Shown piece by piece: positions 8,430 to 16,773 of a stretch of 64,000 nt of DNA. Within the stretch, counting starts at the first letter, position 1; each line of letters begins with the position of its first letter. The stretch is from NCBI RefSeq assembly GCF_006517435.1, contig NZ_VHQG01000004.1, positions 430,262-494,261 of the forward strand, written 5' to 3'. This DNA is from Schumannella soli. GTDB taxonomy: Bacteria; Actinomycetota; Actinomycetes; Actinomycetales; Microbacteriaceae. The position numbers and the translations under genes were made by a program. The notes under the pieces were generated by a model that saw nothing but the letters and a program-made list of their open reading frames with translations, was not told the DNA's origin and did not search any database.

Positions 8430-8483
8430 CCCCTGTTCAGAACCCTTTGCGGAAAGTTTGCTCAGAGCCTTTACGAACAGGGG
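8430..8483. repeat. 54-bp inverted repeat between GH16 and aldo/keto reductase
   Basis: The arms cccctgttc (8430-8438) and gaacagggg (8475-8483) are perfect and separated by a 36-nt core that is AT-richer than its surroundings. It may be a terminator for the leftward aldo/keto reductase gene or an operator region for the GH16 promoter; the sequence does not decide. The rest of the 246-bp gap holds no gene. Confidence 0.45.
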
Positions 8484-8516
8484 CCTCCACGACAGGACGC
8501 GAGCGCGAGCCGGAAC

Positions 8517-9539
8517 TCAGGCCGCGCTGCGCTCCGCGAGCGGACGGCGCCGCAGCGCGGCATCCAGCACCTCGGGCGCCTGGTAGCTCATGTCGAGGCG
8601 CGTGACGTCGGTGCCGGGCGCGACGATCGCGTCGATCGCATCCAGGGTCGCGTCGTCGAGCCGCACCTCGCTCGCGGCGAGCAGATCGTCGAGCTGGGCC
8701 TCGGTGCGCGGTCCGATGATCGCGCTCGTCACGCCCGGGTGCGCGACCACGAAGCCCAGCGCGAGGTGCGTCAGCGAGAGCCCCGCCTGCTCGGCGACGG
8801 GGATGAGCTGCTCGATCACGTCGAGACGGCGCTCGTCGCGCAGGTACGAGAACGGCATCTGCGAGCGGTGAGTCTCGATCGGCTGACCCTTGCGGTAGCG
8901 CCCGGTGAGCTGGCCGCCGCCGAGCGGGCTGTAGACCAGCGTGCCCATGCCGTACTTCTGGGCGAGGGGCAGGATCTCGCCCTCGATCGAGCGGTTGAGG
9001 ATCGAGTAGGTCGGCTGCTCGGTGCGGAAGCGCTCGAAGCCGCGGCGCTCGCTCATCCACTGCGCCTCGACGATCTGCGAGGCGGGGAAGCTCGACGTGC
9101 CGATCGCGCGCACCTTACCCGAGCGCACGAGGTCGGTGAGGGCCGAGAGGGTCTCGTCGATGTCGACGCTCGGATCGGGGCGGTGCACCTGGTAGAGGTC
9201 GATGCGGTCGGTCTGCAGCTTGCGCAGCGAGTCCTCGACGGCGGTCATGATCCAGCGGCGCGAGTTGCCGCGCCGATTCGGGTCCTCGCCCATCGGGCCG
9301 TGGAACTTGGTGGCGAGCACGACGTCGTCGCGGCGGCCCTTCAGCGCGAGGCCGACGACCTCCTCCGAGTCGGCGTACATGTCGGCGGTGTCGACGAAGT
9401 TGATGCCCGCGTCGAGCGAGCGGTGGATGATGCGGGTCGCCTCGTCGCGGTCGGCGGTGCCGAAGCTGCCGAGCGTCATGGCGCCGAGCGCGAAGGGGCT
9501 GACCTTGATTCCGGTGCGGCCGAGGGTGCGGTGCTGCAT
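8517..9539 (-). CDS. Aldo/keto reductase
   Basis: A 340-aa NADPH-dependent (beta/alpha)8-barrel oxidoreductase. The full catalytic tetrad is visible: D50 and Y55 in FVDTADMYADSEE, K78 in VLATKFHGP, and H119 in YQVHRPD. The phosphate-binding end IGPRTEAQLDD is present near the C-terminus. Length fits the AKR family close to YakC/Tas-type enzymes. It is divergent from a TetR gene with two palindromes between them, which suggests repression by that regulator and induction by a carbonyl or xenobiotic compound. Confidence 0.9.
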   Translation of the reverse strand: MQHRTLGRTGIKVSPFALGAMTLGSFGTADRDEATRIIHRSLDAGINFVDTADMYADSEEVVGLALKGRRDDVVLATKFHGPMGEDPNRRGNSRRWIMTAVEDSLRKLQTDRIDLYQVHRPDPSVDIDETLSALTDLVRSGKVRAIGTSSFPASQIVEAQWMSERRGFERFRTEQPTYSILNRSIEGEILPLAQKYGMGTLVYSPLGGGQLTGRYRKGQPIETHRSQMPFSYLRDERRLDVIEQLIPVAEQAGLSLTHLALGFVVAHPGVTSAIIGPRTEAQLDDLLAASEVRLDDATLDAIDAIVAPGTDVTRLDMSYQAPEVLDAALRRRPLAERSAA

Positions 9540-9591
9540 GGGTGTTCCTTCACCTGGAGTGGATGCGATCCGGCGGGCTATCATCGGATAA

Positions 9592-9630
9592 CCGGAACCG
9601 CATTCCGGAACTATACGGAACGTGGTTCCG
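9592..9630. promoter_or_regulatory. Double palindromic operator between aldo/keto reductase and TetR
   Basis: Two GGAAC-type palindromes lie side by side: ccggaa (9592-9597) with ttccgg (9603-9608), and cggaac (9616-9621) with gttccg (9625-9630). The shared half-site suggests cooperative binding of two dimers of the adjacent TetR protein, covering both divergent promoters. Confidence 0.65.
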
Positions 9631-9647
9631 TTTTCGCAAGGAGCCCC

Positions 9648-10244
9648 ATGTCCGCATCCCCTTCGACGTCCGCGTCGAGCGCGCCGACGTCGGCGCGCCG
9701 CCCGCGCGCCGACGCGCAGCGCAACCTCGCGACCGTCGTCGCCGCCGCGAAGGAGGTCTTCGCCGAGAGCGGCGTAGATGCGCCGATGCGCGAGATCGCG
9801 GCCCGCGCCGGGGTCGGCGTCGGCACGATCTACCGCCACTTCCCGCAGCGCTCCGACCTGGTCAAGGCCGTCTTCACGACGGAGGTGGATGCGGCCGCCG
9901 CCGACGCCCCCGCGATCGCCGCCGCGCACTCCCCCGGCGATGCCGTCGCCGCCTGGCTCGTGCGCTACACCCGCTTCGTCGCGGCCAAACGCGGCCTCGG
10001 GGCAGCGCTGCACTCCGGCGACACCGCCTACGCCGCCCTGCCCGACTACTTCCTCGGCACGCTCGGACCGGTGCTGCGCGACCTGCTCGACAGCGCCGAG
10101 GCGGCGGGCGAGATCCGGTCGGGCACAGAGCCGGAGGACCTGCTCGTCGCCGTCTCGCGCCTCAGCTCAGGCCAGGACGCCGCCCAGTCGGAGCGTCTCG
10201 TGCACCTGCTCGTCGACGGCCTGCGCTACGGCGCCGCTCGCTGA
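9648..10244 (+). CDS. TetR/AcrR-family transcriptional regulator
   Basis: A 198-aa repressor. The N-terminal HTH spans about residues 20-70 (MREIAARAGVGVGTIYRHFP is the classic TetR recognition helix). The C-terminal helical domain resembles the SbtR-like group. The ATG at 9648 has a Shine-Dalgarno (aaggag) 6 nt upstream. It is divergent from the aldo/keto reductase gene, which is its probable target along with its own promoter. Confidence 0.88.
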   Translation: MSASPSTSASSAPTSARRPRADAQRNLATVVAAAKEVFAESGVDAPMREIAARAGVGVGTIYRHFPQRSDLVKAVFTTEVDAAAADAPAIAAAHSPGDAVAAWLVRYTRFVAAKRGLGAALHSGDTAYAALPDYFLGTLGPVLRDLLDSAEAAGEIRSGTEPEDLLVAVSRLSSGQDAAQSERLVHLLVDGLRYGAAR

Positions 10245-10279
10245 TCTCTCCCATCACGGAGCGCCCGAGAACACGACGA

Positions 10280-10328
10280 AGGGCGACGCCGACGCTGGAG
10301 CCACCACACTCAGCGTCGGCGCCGCCCT
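10280..10328. terminator. Bidirectional hairpin terminator
   Basis: The 18-nt arms 10280-10297 and 10311-10328 pair with one mismatch around a 13-nt loop. The hairpin lies between convergent genes (TetR and E2), consistent with termination from both sides. Confidence 0.65.
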
Positions 10329-10344
10329 CCGGCGACCCCGATCG

Positions 10345-11730
10345 TCAGATCAGGATCTGCAGCGGCGACTCCACGATCGACGCGAAGCGGTCCAGCCACC
10401 GGGCCGCGACGACGCCGTCCACCGGACGGTGGTCGACCGAGAGGGTCACCGTGACGACGGTGCCGGCCACGATCGTCTCGCCGTCGTCGGCGACGACGGG
10501 CTGACGGCGTGCGGCTCCGACGGCGAGGATGCCCGCCTGCGGCGGGTTGATGATCGCGGCGAACTCGTCGACGCCGAACATGCCGAGGTTGCTGATCGCG
10601 AGGGTGCCCCCTTCGAGCTCCGACTGCTGCAGTCGGCCTTCGTTGGCGCGCGCGACCGCATCCTTGATCTGGGCCGACAGGGCCGAGAGCGAGAGCGATT
10701 CGATGCCGCGGATGGTCGGGGTCACGAGGCCCTTCGAGCTCGCGACGGCGACGGAGATGTCGGCGGTGTCGAAGCCGACGACGGCGTCGTCGGTCCAGAT
10801 CACGTTCATCTCGGGCACGTCGACGAGGGCGCGTGCGGCGGCCTTGACGAAGAGGTCGTTGACCGAGACGCGCGTCTCCTGCCCGTCGTTCACCTGGGCG
10901 CGCAGCGCGAGCAGCGCGTCCACCCGCAGGTGGCGGGTGAGGTAGAAGTGCGGGGCGTTGCGCTTGCTCTCCTGCAGGCGGCTCGCGATGACGCGGCGCA
11001 GCTTGCTGTGCGGCGTGGCGGTGCCGCCGGCGGGGACGGCGACGGGCGAGCTGGATGCGGCGGGCGCGCCCGGCCCGGACGCGGCAGCGGGAGCTGAGGT
11101 CGGCGCCGACGCTCCGGCCGCGGCGGCCGCCTTCACGTCGTCGCGCAGCACGCGCCCCTGCGGCCCGGAGCCGGCAATCGCGCTGAGCTCGACGCCCAGC
11201 TCGACCGCGAGTCGGCGGGCGAGCGGGCTCGCGAAGATGCGCGCGCCGGCAGGACGCGTCGGAGGCGCAGCAGCGGCGGGCGCCGGAGCGGCGGCGGCAG
11301 CAGCAGCAGCAGCGGGCGCCGGAGCGGCAGCCAGGACCGGAGCGGGCTCGACCGCCGCCGGCGGAGCAGCGGGAGCCGCAGCGGGCTCGGGTGCGGCGGG
11401 CGCCGGCGCGGCGGGCGCCGGAGCCGGCGCGGCGGCAGCCGCTCCCCCGCCGAGCTGGGCGACGAGCTCCTCGGCGGCGGCGGCATCCTCACCCGGTGCG
11501 AGCAGCACCGCGATGGGGTCGCCGACCGGGACCATACTCCCCGACTCGACGAGCAGGGTGTGCACGACGGCGTCGTCATCCACCTCGATGTCGACGACGG
11601 CCTTCTCGGTCTCGACCGAGGCGACGGCGGTGCCCTTCGACACCGTGGCGCCGCTCTCGATCAGCCAGCCCTCGAGCGCGGCCTCGTCGGAGTCGGCCGA
11701 GACGCCGGGCATGCGCAGCAGACGTGCCAT
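10345..11730 (-). CDS. 2-oxoacid dehydrogenase E2 component (dihydrolipoamide acyltransferase)
   Basis: The 461-aa acyltransferase core of a pyruvate/branched-chain/acetoin dehydrogenase-type complex. It has one N-terminal lipoyl domain with lipoyl-lysine K43 in SVETEKAVVDIEV. A long Ala/Pro linker follows (about residues 95-165), then a peripheral-subunit-binding domain (IFASPLARRLAVELGVEL). The C-terminal catalytic domain has H434 and D438 in VDHRPVDG. The start follows a Shine-Dalgarno (gagagg). It lies 27 bp downstream of E1 in the same direction, so E1-E2 form an operon. The E3 partner may be the lpd gene at 32.3 kb. Which 2-oxoacid is used cannot be told. Confidence 0.88.
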   Translation of the reverse strand: MARLLRMPGVSADSDEAALEGWLIESGATVSKGTAVASVETEKAVVDIEVDDDAVVHTLLVESGSMVPVGDPIAVLLAPGEDAAAAEELVAQLGGGAAAAAPAPAPAAPAPAAPEPAAAPAAPPAAVEPAPVLAAAPAPAAAAAAAAAPAPAAAAPPTRPAGARIFASPLARRLAVELGVELSAIAGSGPQGRVLRDDVKAAAAAGASAPTSAPAAASGPGAPAASSSPVAVPAGGTATPHSKLRRVIASRLQESKRNAPHFYLTRHLRVDALLALRAQVNDGQETRVSVNDLFVKAAARALVDVPEMNVIWTDDAVVGFDTADISVAVASSKGLVTPTIRGIESLSLSALSAQIKDAVARANEGRLQQSELEGGTLAISNLGMFGVDEFAAIINPPQAGILAVGAARRQPVVADDGETIVAGTVVTVTLSVDHRPVDGVVAARWLDRFASIVESPLQILI

Positions 11731-11757
11731 GAGTCGTTTCCTCTCTCGGTCGGGTTC

Positions 11758-13932
11758 TCAGACGATGCCGCGGATCGCCGCGACGATGTCATCGGTGGAG
11801 GCCAGGGCGGCCGCTTCGAGCACCTTCGAGATCGAGGGCGACGACTCGGAGCCGCTGACGCGGGTGACGGGGGCGTCGAGGTAGTCGAAGTAGCGACGCT
11901 GGATCTCGTCCGACAGCCAGCCGCCGTAGGAGGTGCCGGCGGCGCCCTGCTCGACGATCACGACGCGGTTGGTCTTCGTGATCGACTCGCCGATGGCATC
12001 CCAGTCGACGCTCGCCTTGTCGAGCCAGCGGAGGTCGATGACCTCGCCGTCGACGCCGGTCTGCTCGACGGCGTCGAGCGCGCGCTGCACCATCGAGAGG
12101 TAGCTGATAACGGTCACCTCGGATCCGCTGCGGCGGATCTCGGCCTTGCCGAAGGGCAGCAGGTAGTCGAGGTCGATGGGCGCCTTGCCGACGGTCTTGT
12201 AGAGGTCGGCGTCGTGCTCGAGCACGGCGACCGGGTCCTTGAGGCGCATGGCCGTGTTGAGCAGGCCGACGTAGTCGAGCGGGGTCGAGGGGGCGATGAT
12301 GCGCCAGCCGACCGAGGTGGCGAGGATGCCGGCGGGGTCCATCGAGTGCTGCGAGCCGTAGCCGGTGTTGGTGCCGATCTTGATGCGCATGATCAGCGGC
12401 ATGTCCGACTGGCCGCCGAACATGTGCCGCGCCTTGCCGATCTGGTTGAACAGCTGGTCGGCCGCGACCCAGAGGAAGTCGGCGTACATGAGCTCGATGA
12501 CCGGGTAGTAGCGGCCGTCCATCGCGACGCCGCCGGCGAATCCGGTGAAGGCGTTCTCGCTGATCGGGGTGCCGAGGGTGCGCGCCGGGAAGTCGTCTGC
12601 GAGCCCCTTCGTCGCACCGCGCGAGCCGCCGGAGAGGCGGTGGATGTCCTCACCGAGGGTGATGATCGAGTCGTCCTGCGACATGCGGCGGTGCATGGTC
12701 TCGGCGATCACGTCGACGAACTTGGCGTCGCGCAGCTCGCTCTCGGCGAAGTCGCTCGCGTTCTTGACCGTGAGGCCCTCGAACGACGGGATGTCGCCGC
12801 GGATGCCCTCGTTGATGCGCGAGGTGTCGGGCCAGAGCTCGGTGCGGATGCGCAGCGAGCCGGGCTTGCCGTTCGGGTCGGCCTCGACGACGCGGTCGCC
12901 GATCTCGGCCATGGTGCTCTTGACCCGGGTGCGCAGCTCCTTCGCCTCGTCGGCGGTGAGGATGCCGCGGCGCACGAGGTGCGACTCGACGAGCAGGATC
13001 GGGTCGCGGTCGCGCCACGACTGCTCCTCTTCCTTCGTGCGGTAGCCGAAGGCGCTCCCGGGGAAGGGACCGTTCTGGTGGAAGTAGCGGTAGGTGTCGG
13101 CCTCGATGATGGTCGGGCCGCCGCCGGCGCGCATGTGCTCGACGGCCTGCTGCGTCGCGAGGTAGACGGCGAGCGTGTCCTGACCGTCGACGCGCCAGCT
13201 CGGGATGCCGAAGCCGAGTCCGCGGCCGGAGAGGCGGGCTTCGCCGGTGGCCTCGTTCACGTTGGTGGAGACGGCGTACTGGTTGTTCTCGATGAAGAAC
13301 GAGACCGGCACGTCCCAGGCGGAGCTGAGGTTGAAGCTCTCGAGCACCGAGCCGATGTTGACGGCGCCGTCGCCGAAGTAGCTGATGGCGACGTTGTCGG
13401 TGCCGGCGTGGCGGTCGGCCCAGCCGAAGCCGACCGCGAAGGGCACGGCGCCGCCGACGATCGCGTTGGTGCCCATGGCGCCCGCGTCGATCCACTGCAG
13501 GTGCATCGAGCCGCCGCGGCCGCCGCAGTAGCCGTCCTTGAGGCCGGCGATCTCGCTGAGCGCGCGGTAGAGCACGTCGCGCACCTCGGGCGTGAAGTCG
13601 GCCTTCGCGTCGAAGCCGGCCGGCTGCACGTGGCCGAAGGCCTTGGCGAGGAACTGGTGGTGGCCGCGGTGCGAGCCGTTGATCTGGTCGGCGCTGACGA
13701 GCGGCAGGGCCGAGCCGACGGCGCCGCCCTCCTGGCCGATCGACGAGTGCGCGGGGCCGTTGATGAGCTTCTGGCCGGCGAGCTCGAGCACGTACTCCTC
13801 GAACGCGCGGATGAGGTGCAGCTGCACGAGCATGGTCTGCAGCAGCGCCGGGTCGGCGGCGTCCCAGTCGGCCTTGGTGGTCTTCAGCTCGACCCACGGG
13901 GCAGCGGGCTTGAGCGCGGTGGTCTTGGGCAT
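11758..13932 (-). CDS. 2-oxoacid dehydrogenase E1, fused alpha and beta subunits
   Basis: A 724-aa thiamine-diphosphate enzyme in which E1-alpha (about 1-370) and E1-beta (about 380-724) are one chain. The TPP motif runs from GDGAVNIG (residue 187) to ENNQYA (N216, N217). The beta part shows TLGEDIHRLSGGSRGATKGL and the TPISENAFTGFAGG region. It would decarboxylate a 2-oxoacid and pass the acyl group to the E2 lipoyl arm. The ATG at 13932 is chosen because a Shine-Dalgarno (gaggat) precedes it; the frame is open further upstream. It is divergent from a GntR regulator gene, which may control it. Confidence 0.87.
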   Translation of the reverse strand: MPKTTALKPAAPWVELKTTKADWDAADPALLQTMLVQLHLIRAFEEYVLELAGQKLINGPAHSSIGQEGGAVGSALPLVSADQINGSHRGHHQFLAKAFGHVQPAGFDAKADFTPEVRDVLYRALSEIAGLKDGYCGGRGGSMHLQWIDAGAMGTNAIVGGAVPFAVGFGWADRHAGTDNVAISYFGDGAVNIGSVLESFNLSSAWDVPVSFFIENNQYAVSTNVNEATGEARLSGRGLGFGIPSWRVDGQDTLAVYLATQQAVEHMRAGGGPTIIEADTYRYFHQNGPFPGSAFGYRTKEEEQSWRDRDPILLVESHLVRRGILTADEAKELRTRVKSTMAEIGDRVVEADPNGKPGSLRIRTELWPDTSRINEGIRGDIPSFEGLTVKNASDFAESELRDAKFVDVIAETMHRRMSQDDSIITLGEDIHRLSGGSRGATKGLADDFPARTLGTPISENAFTGFAGGVAMDGRYYPVIELMYADFLWVAADQLFNQIGKARHMFGGQSDMPLIMRIKIGTNTGYGSQHSMDPAGILATSVGWRIIAPSTPLDYVGLLNTAMRLKDPVAVLEHDADLYKTVGKAPIDLDYLLPFGKAEIRRSGSEVTVISYLSMVQRALDAVEQTGVDGEVIDLRWLDKASVDWDAIGESITKTNRVVIVEQGAAGTSYGGWLSDEIQRRYFDYLDAPVTRVSGSESSPSISKVLEAAALASTDDIVAAIRGIV

Positions 13933-14040
13933 CGATCCTCGCCTTTGATGAATCCGGGTCGCGGCTCGTGGTGGCCCCTGAGTCCGGAGCATCCGTTGGA
14001 TATGCTGACCGGACCGACGGGGTCGCCGCGTGCGTTAACA

Positions 14041-14070
14041 GTACCGTACAACTCTATACATGCATACCTA
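14041..14070. promoter_or_regulatory. Candidate GntR operator, E1E2/gntR divergent promoter
   Basis: The perfect palindrome gtaccgtac (14041-14049) is followed by actctatacatgcatac (14051-14067). It is AT-rich against the local background. The second element closely resembles the site before the FGGY kinase (actatatacaggtatg), which suggests a shared regulator. Confidence 0.5.
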
Positions 14071-14131
14071 TCACCGGGGGTGCATGCCGACGACGATGAG
14101 GTCGCCGGCCACACGGGGAGGGAGAGGTGCC

Positions 14132-14866
14132 ATGAGCGATGTGCTCGACCGCAACTCGGCGACGCCGCTGTACGTCCAGCTCGCCGACGTCATCCGCGAC
14201 AAGATCAAGGGCGGGGAGTGGGTCCCCGACCAGAAGATCCCGTCCGAGAACGAGTTCAACCAGCTCTACGGCATCAGCCGCATGACCGCCCGCCAGGTGC
14301 TCAGCCGCCTGGTGGACGAGGGGCTCCTCTTCCGCGTGCAGGGCAAGGGCACCTTCGTCTCGCACCAGAAGATCTCCACACGCTCGCCCTCCTACATGGG
14401 CATCCGCGAGCAGCTCGAGCAGCAGGGCTACGCGACCAGCACCGAGATCCTCAGCGAGCAGATCGTCACGGCCGACGCCCGCGTCGCCGAGGCGCTCGGA
14501 CTCGACGAGGGCGCCGAGGTCTACCAGATCCGCCGCCTGCGCCGAGTGGATGCGACGCCGCTCAGCCTGCACGTCAGCTACGTGCCGAAGGAGCTCGCCC
14601 CGCAGGTCATCGAGCACGACCTCGCCTCGCAGCAGCTGTGCACCGTGCTCGAGCGCGAGTACGGCCTGGTCATGGCGCAGGTCTCGGAGACCCTCGAGGC
14701 CGAGAGCGCGACGAAGACGCTGTCGAAGCAGATGGAGGTGCGCCTCAACGCGCCCCTGCTGCTGCTCGAGCAGCGCATCGCCTCGCCGAAGGGCGCGAAG
14801 TTCGAGTTCACGCGCATCCACTTCCGCGGCGACATGGTGCGACTGCACTTCACCTACGAGCACTGA
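14132..14866 (+). CDS. GntR-family regulator with UTRA ligand domain (HutC subfamily)
   Basis: A 244-aa one-component regulator. The winged helix at about residues 5-75 has IPSENEFNQLYGISRMTARQ and GKGTFV, both hallmarks of GntR proteins. The UTRA effector domain fills about residues 95-240 and typically binds a sugar phosphate or related metabolite. The ATG at 14132 is chosen for its Shine-Dalgarno (gggagagg); an upstream in-frame ATG at 14060 lies inside the operator region and lacks one. It sits between E1-E2 and the aldolase/HAD operon and is the only regulator of its type in the 10-34 kb region, so it is the best candidate for controlling that region. Confidence 0.88.
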   Translation: MSDVLDRNSATPLYVQLADVIRDKIKGGEWVPDQKIPSENEFNQLYGISRMTARQVLSRLVDEGLLFRVQGKGTFVSHQKISTRSPSYMGIREQLEQQGYATSTEILSEQIVTADARVAEALGLDEGAEVYQIRRLRRVDATPLSLHVSYVPKELAPQVIEHDLASQQLCTVLEREYGLVMAQVSETLEAESATKTLSKQMEVRLNAPLLLLEQRIASPKGAKFEFTRIHFRGDMVRLHFTYEH

Positions 14867-14895
14867 TCCGGGCGGCTCGGCCGCTCCACACGCGA

Positions 14896-14935
14896 ATCGG
14901 GCGCCCGCTCCCTGGCCGGGGAGCGGGCGCCCGAT
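14896..14935. terminator. Strong bidirectional hairpin terminator
   Basis: Perfect 17-nt arms (14896-14912 and 14919-14935) with a 6-nt loop lie between the convergent gntR and HAD genes. They serve as transcription end for both. Confidence 0.75.
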
Positions 14936-14961
14936 GGCGTTCGCGGCGGATGCGGCGCGGC

Positions 14962-15762
14962 TCAGCGCGCGGCGGCTCCGGCGCGCGCGGTCTGCAGCAG
15001 ACGTTCGATGCCCTCGAGCTCGACCAGCGGGTAGCCGTCGCGGGCGTCGTAGCCCGCGAGCAGCTCGGCCGGCACCCCGGCCTCGCCGAGGCTCGAGACG
15101 ACCGTGGTCGCGGCGGGGAAGTCGTCCTCGCCGGTGAAGTGGCTCACGGTGACGATGTGCGCGAGACCCGCCGCGGCGGCCGCGGCGGCGCCCGACTGCG
15201 AGTCCTCGACCACGACGACCTCGTCGGCGGTGCGGCCGAGCTTCTCGATCGCGAGCAGGTAGATGTCGGGCGCGGGCTTCTTGGCGGGAACGATGTCGCC
15301 CGCGAAGACGCCGGCGATCTGGGCACGGCGCTCGGGTCCGATGACCGAGGTGAGCACCGCATCCACGCTGCGCTCGGCCGAGGTCGACGCGACCGCGACC
15401 TGCCAGCCGGCGTCGAGCGCCTCGCCGATCAGGCGGGCGACGCCCGGGCGGCCGGGCAGAGCACCGGCCTCGACGAGCTCGACGTAGATCGCCGACTTGC
15501 GCTGGTGCGCGGCGGCGATGCGCGCATCCAGCTCGTCGCCCGAGCCGAGGTCGATCTCCGGATGCTGCGCCAGGTACGCCTTGAGCCGCTCCTTGCCGCC
15601 GCCGATGCGCAGCAGCGGGCCGTACTCCTCCGCCGTCCACTGGAAGCCGAAGCCGAGCTCGTCGAAGGTGCGGTTGAAGGCGACGAGGTGGCCGTCGAGC
15701 TCGGTGTCGGCGAGGACGCCGTCGCAGTCGAGCACGAGGGCGCGTCGCGCGTCGCCGCTCAC
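14962..15762 (-). CDS. HAD-superfamily phosphatase/phosphomutase (CbbY / beta-PGM-like)
   Basis: A 266-aa HAD hydrolase with a helical cap. Motif I is LDCDGVLADTE (D12, D14), motif III AKKPAPDIY, and motif IV VVEDSQSG. CbbY-like members dephosphorylate sugar phosphates such as xylulose 1,5-bisphosphate. The GTG start at 15762 overlaps the aldolase stop by 4 nt (GTGA), so it is translationally coupled to the aldolase and should act on a phosphorylated intermediate of the same pathway. It is one of three HAD enzymes in the 14-27 kb region. Confidence 0.87.
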   Translation of the reverse strand: MSGDARRALVLDCDGVLADTELDGHLVAFNRTFDELGFGFQWTAEEYGPLLRIGGGKERLKAYLAQHPEIDLGSGDELDARIAAAHQRKSAIYVELVEAGALPGRPGVARLIGEALDAGWQVAVASTSAERSVDAVLTSVIGPERRAQIAGVFAGDIVPAKKPAPDIYLLAIEKLGRTADEVVVVEDSQSGAAAAAAAGLAHIVTVSHFTGEDDFPAATTVVSSLGEAGVPAELLAGYDARDGYPLVELEGIERLLQTARAGAAAR

Positions 15763-16637
15763 GCGGTCACCGCCGCAGCGGCCTTGCCGGCCGAGCGGAA
15801 CAGCGTCGCGTTCTCGGTGATGACCTCGCCGACGGCGGCGCCGATCTGGTCGAAGAGCTTCACCGGCTCCCACTTGCCGCTGCGCTCGGCCTCGGCGAGG
15901 TGATCGCGCGCGGAGTGCATGTAGGCGAGCTTGAGCTGGGTCGAGATGTTGATCTTCGACACGCCCGCGTCGATGAACGCGGCGAACTCCTCGGGCGACA
16001 GCCCGGTTCCGCCGTGCAGCACGATCGGGATGTCGGTGAGCGCGGCGAGCGAGCGCACCCGGTCGACGAGCAGCACCGGCGAGGCCTTGTAGAGGCCGTG
16101 GGCGGTGCCGAGCGCCGGCGCGATGAGGTCGGTCTGCGTCTCGGCGGCGACGCCGACGAGCGCCTCGTCGGAGTAGTAGTGCACGTTCGGGTCGTCGCTG
16201 CCGACGCCGTCTTCGACGCCGACGATGTTCTCGATCTCGCTCTCGACATCCACGCCCGCGGCGTGCGCCTCGGCGGTGACCTCGGCGGTCTCGGCGCGGG
16301 CGGTCTCGAAGTCGCGGTCGCTCGCGTCGAAGAGCACCGACGACCAGCCGTGGGCGATGGCCTCGGTGATGACGGCGCGATCGGGGCAGTGGTCGAGGTG
16401 CAGCGCGACCGGCACCGAGGCCTCGTCGGCGGCGGCGCGGGCCGCGTCGGCGAGGGTGCGGGCGCCGAAGTACTTCACGGTCTTGACCGAGGTCTGCAGG
16501 ATGATGGGCGACCCGGCGGCGTCCGCGGCGCGCACGGCGGCGGCGATGGAGATGCCGTCGACGATGTTGACGGCGGGAACGGCGTATCCCCCGGCCCGCG
16601 CATCGAGCGCGAGCTGCTTGGTGCTGGCGAAAGCCAT
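15759..16637 (-). CDS. Class II (zinc) fructose/tagatose-bisphosphate-type aldolase
   Basis: A 292-aa metal-dependent aldolase. The zinc-ligand segments HLDHCPD, GTAHGLYK and VLHGGTGL are all present. Length is close to the GatY/KbaY subgroup (about 285 aa), shorter than housekeeping class II FbaA enzymes. It should cleave a phosphorylated ketose to dihydroxyacetone phosphate plus an aldehyde. The ATG at 16637 is preferred over upstream starts because aaggggag lies 8-10 nt before it. It is first in a two-gene operon with the HAD phosphatase and sits behind a TATAC-containing regulatory region. Confidence 0.87.
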   Translation of the reverse strand: MAFASTKQLALDARAGGYAVPAVNIVDGISIAAAVRAADAAGSPIILQTSVKTVKYFGARTLADAARAAADEASVPVALHLDHCPDRAVITEAIAHGWSSVLFDASDRDFETARAETAEVTAEAHAAGVDVESEIENIVGVEDGVGSDDPNVHYYSDEALVGVAAETQTDLIAPALGTAHGLYKASPVLLVDRVRSLAALTDIPIVLHGGTGLSPEEFAAFIDAGVSKINISTQLKLAYMHSARDHLAEAERSGKWEPVKLFDQIGAAVGEVITENATLFRSAGKAAAAVTA

Positions 16638-16690
16638 GAGCGGCTCCCCTTCTGTGATCGGCACGGCCGGGCGACTCTGCCCGATCTCGT

Positions 16691-16726
16691 TCTGTACAAG
16701 TGTTAGCAAGTGTATACGTCTTAAGA
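16691..16726. promoter_or_regulatory. Candidate operator upstream of the aldolase operon
   Basis: An AT-rich cluster with ctgtacaag, gcaagtgtatacg and the palindrome gtcttaagac. It contains the TGTATAC word also found before the GlpD and FGGY-kinase genes and may be a site for the GntR/UTRA regulator. Confidence 0.45.
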
Positions 16727-16773
16727 CAAGTTGGATGACGCGGCGCGGCGAGCGCGGCCGACGTCCTCCGACG

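Noticed and set aside
14060..14131. Longer GntR protein starting at ATG 14060
   Set aside because: The extra 24 residues are not part of the fold, the ATG lies in the operator-like palindromic region and it lacks a Shine-Dalgarno; ATG 14132 has gggagagg.
11560..15903. A 1447-codon open frame on the + strand
   Set aside because: It lies antisense to E2/E1 and across gntR and the HAD gene in the wrong frame. The true genes there have full domain motifs and ribosome binding sites.
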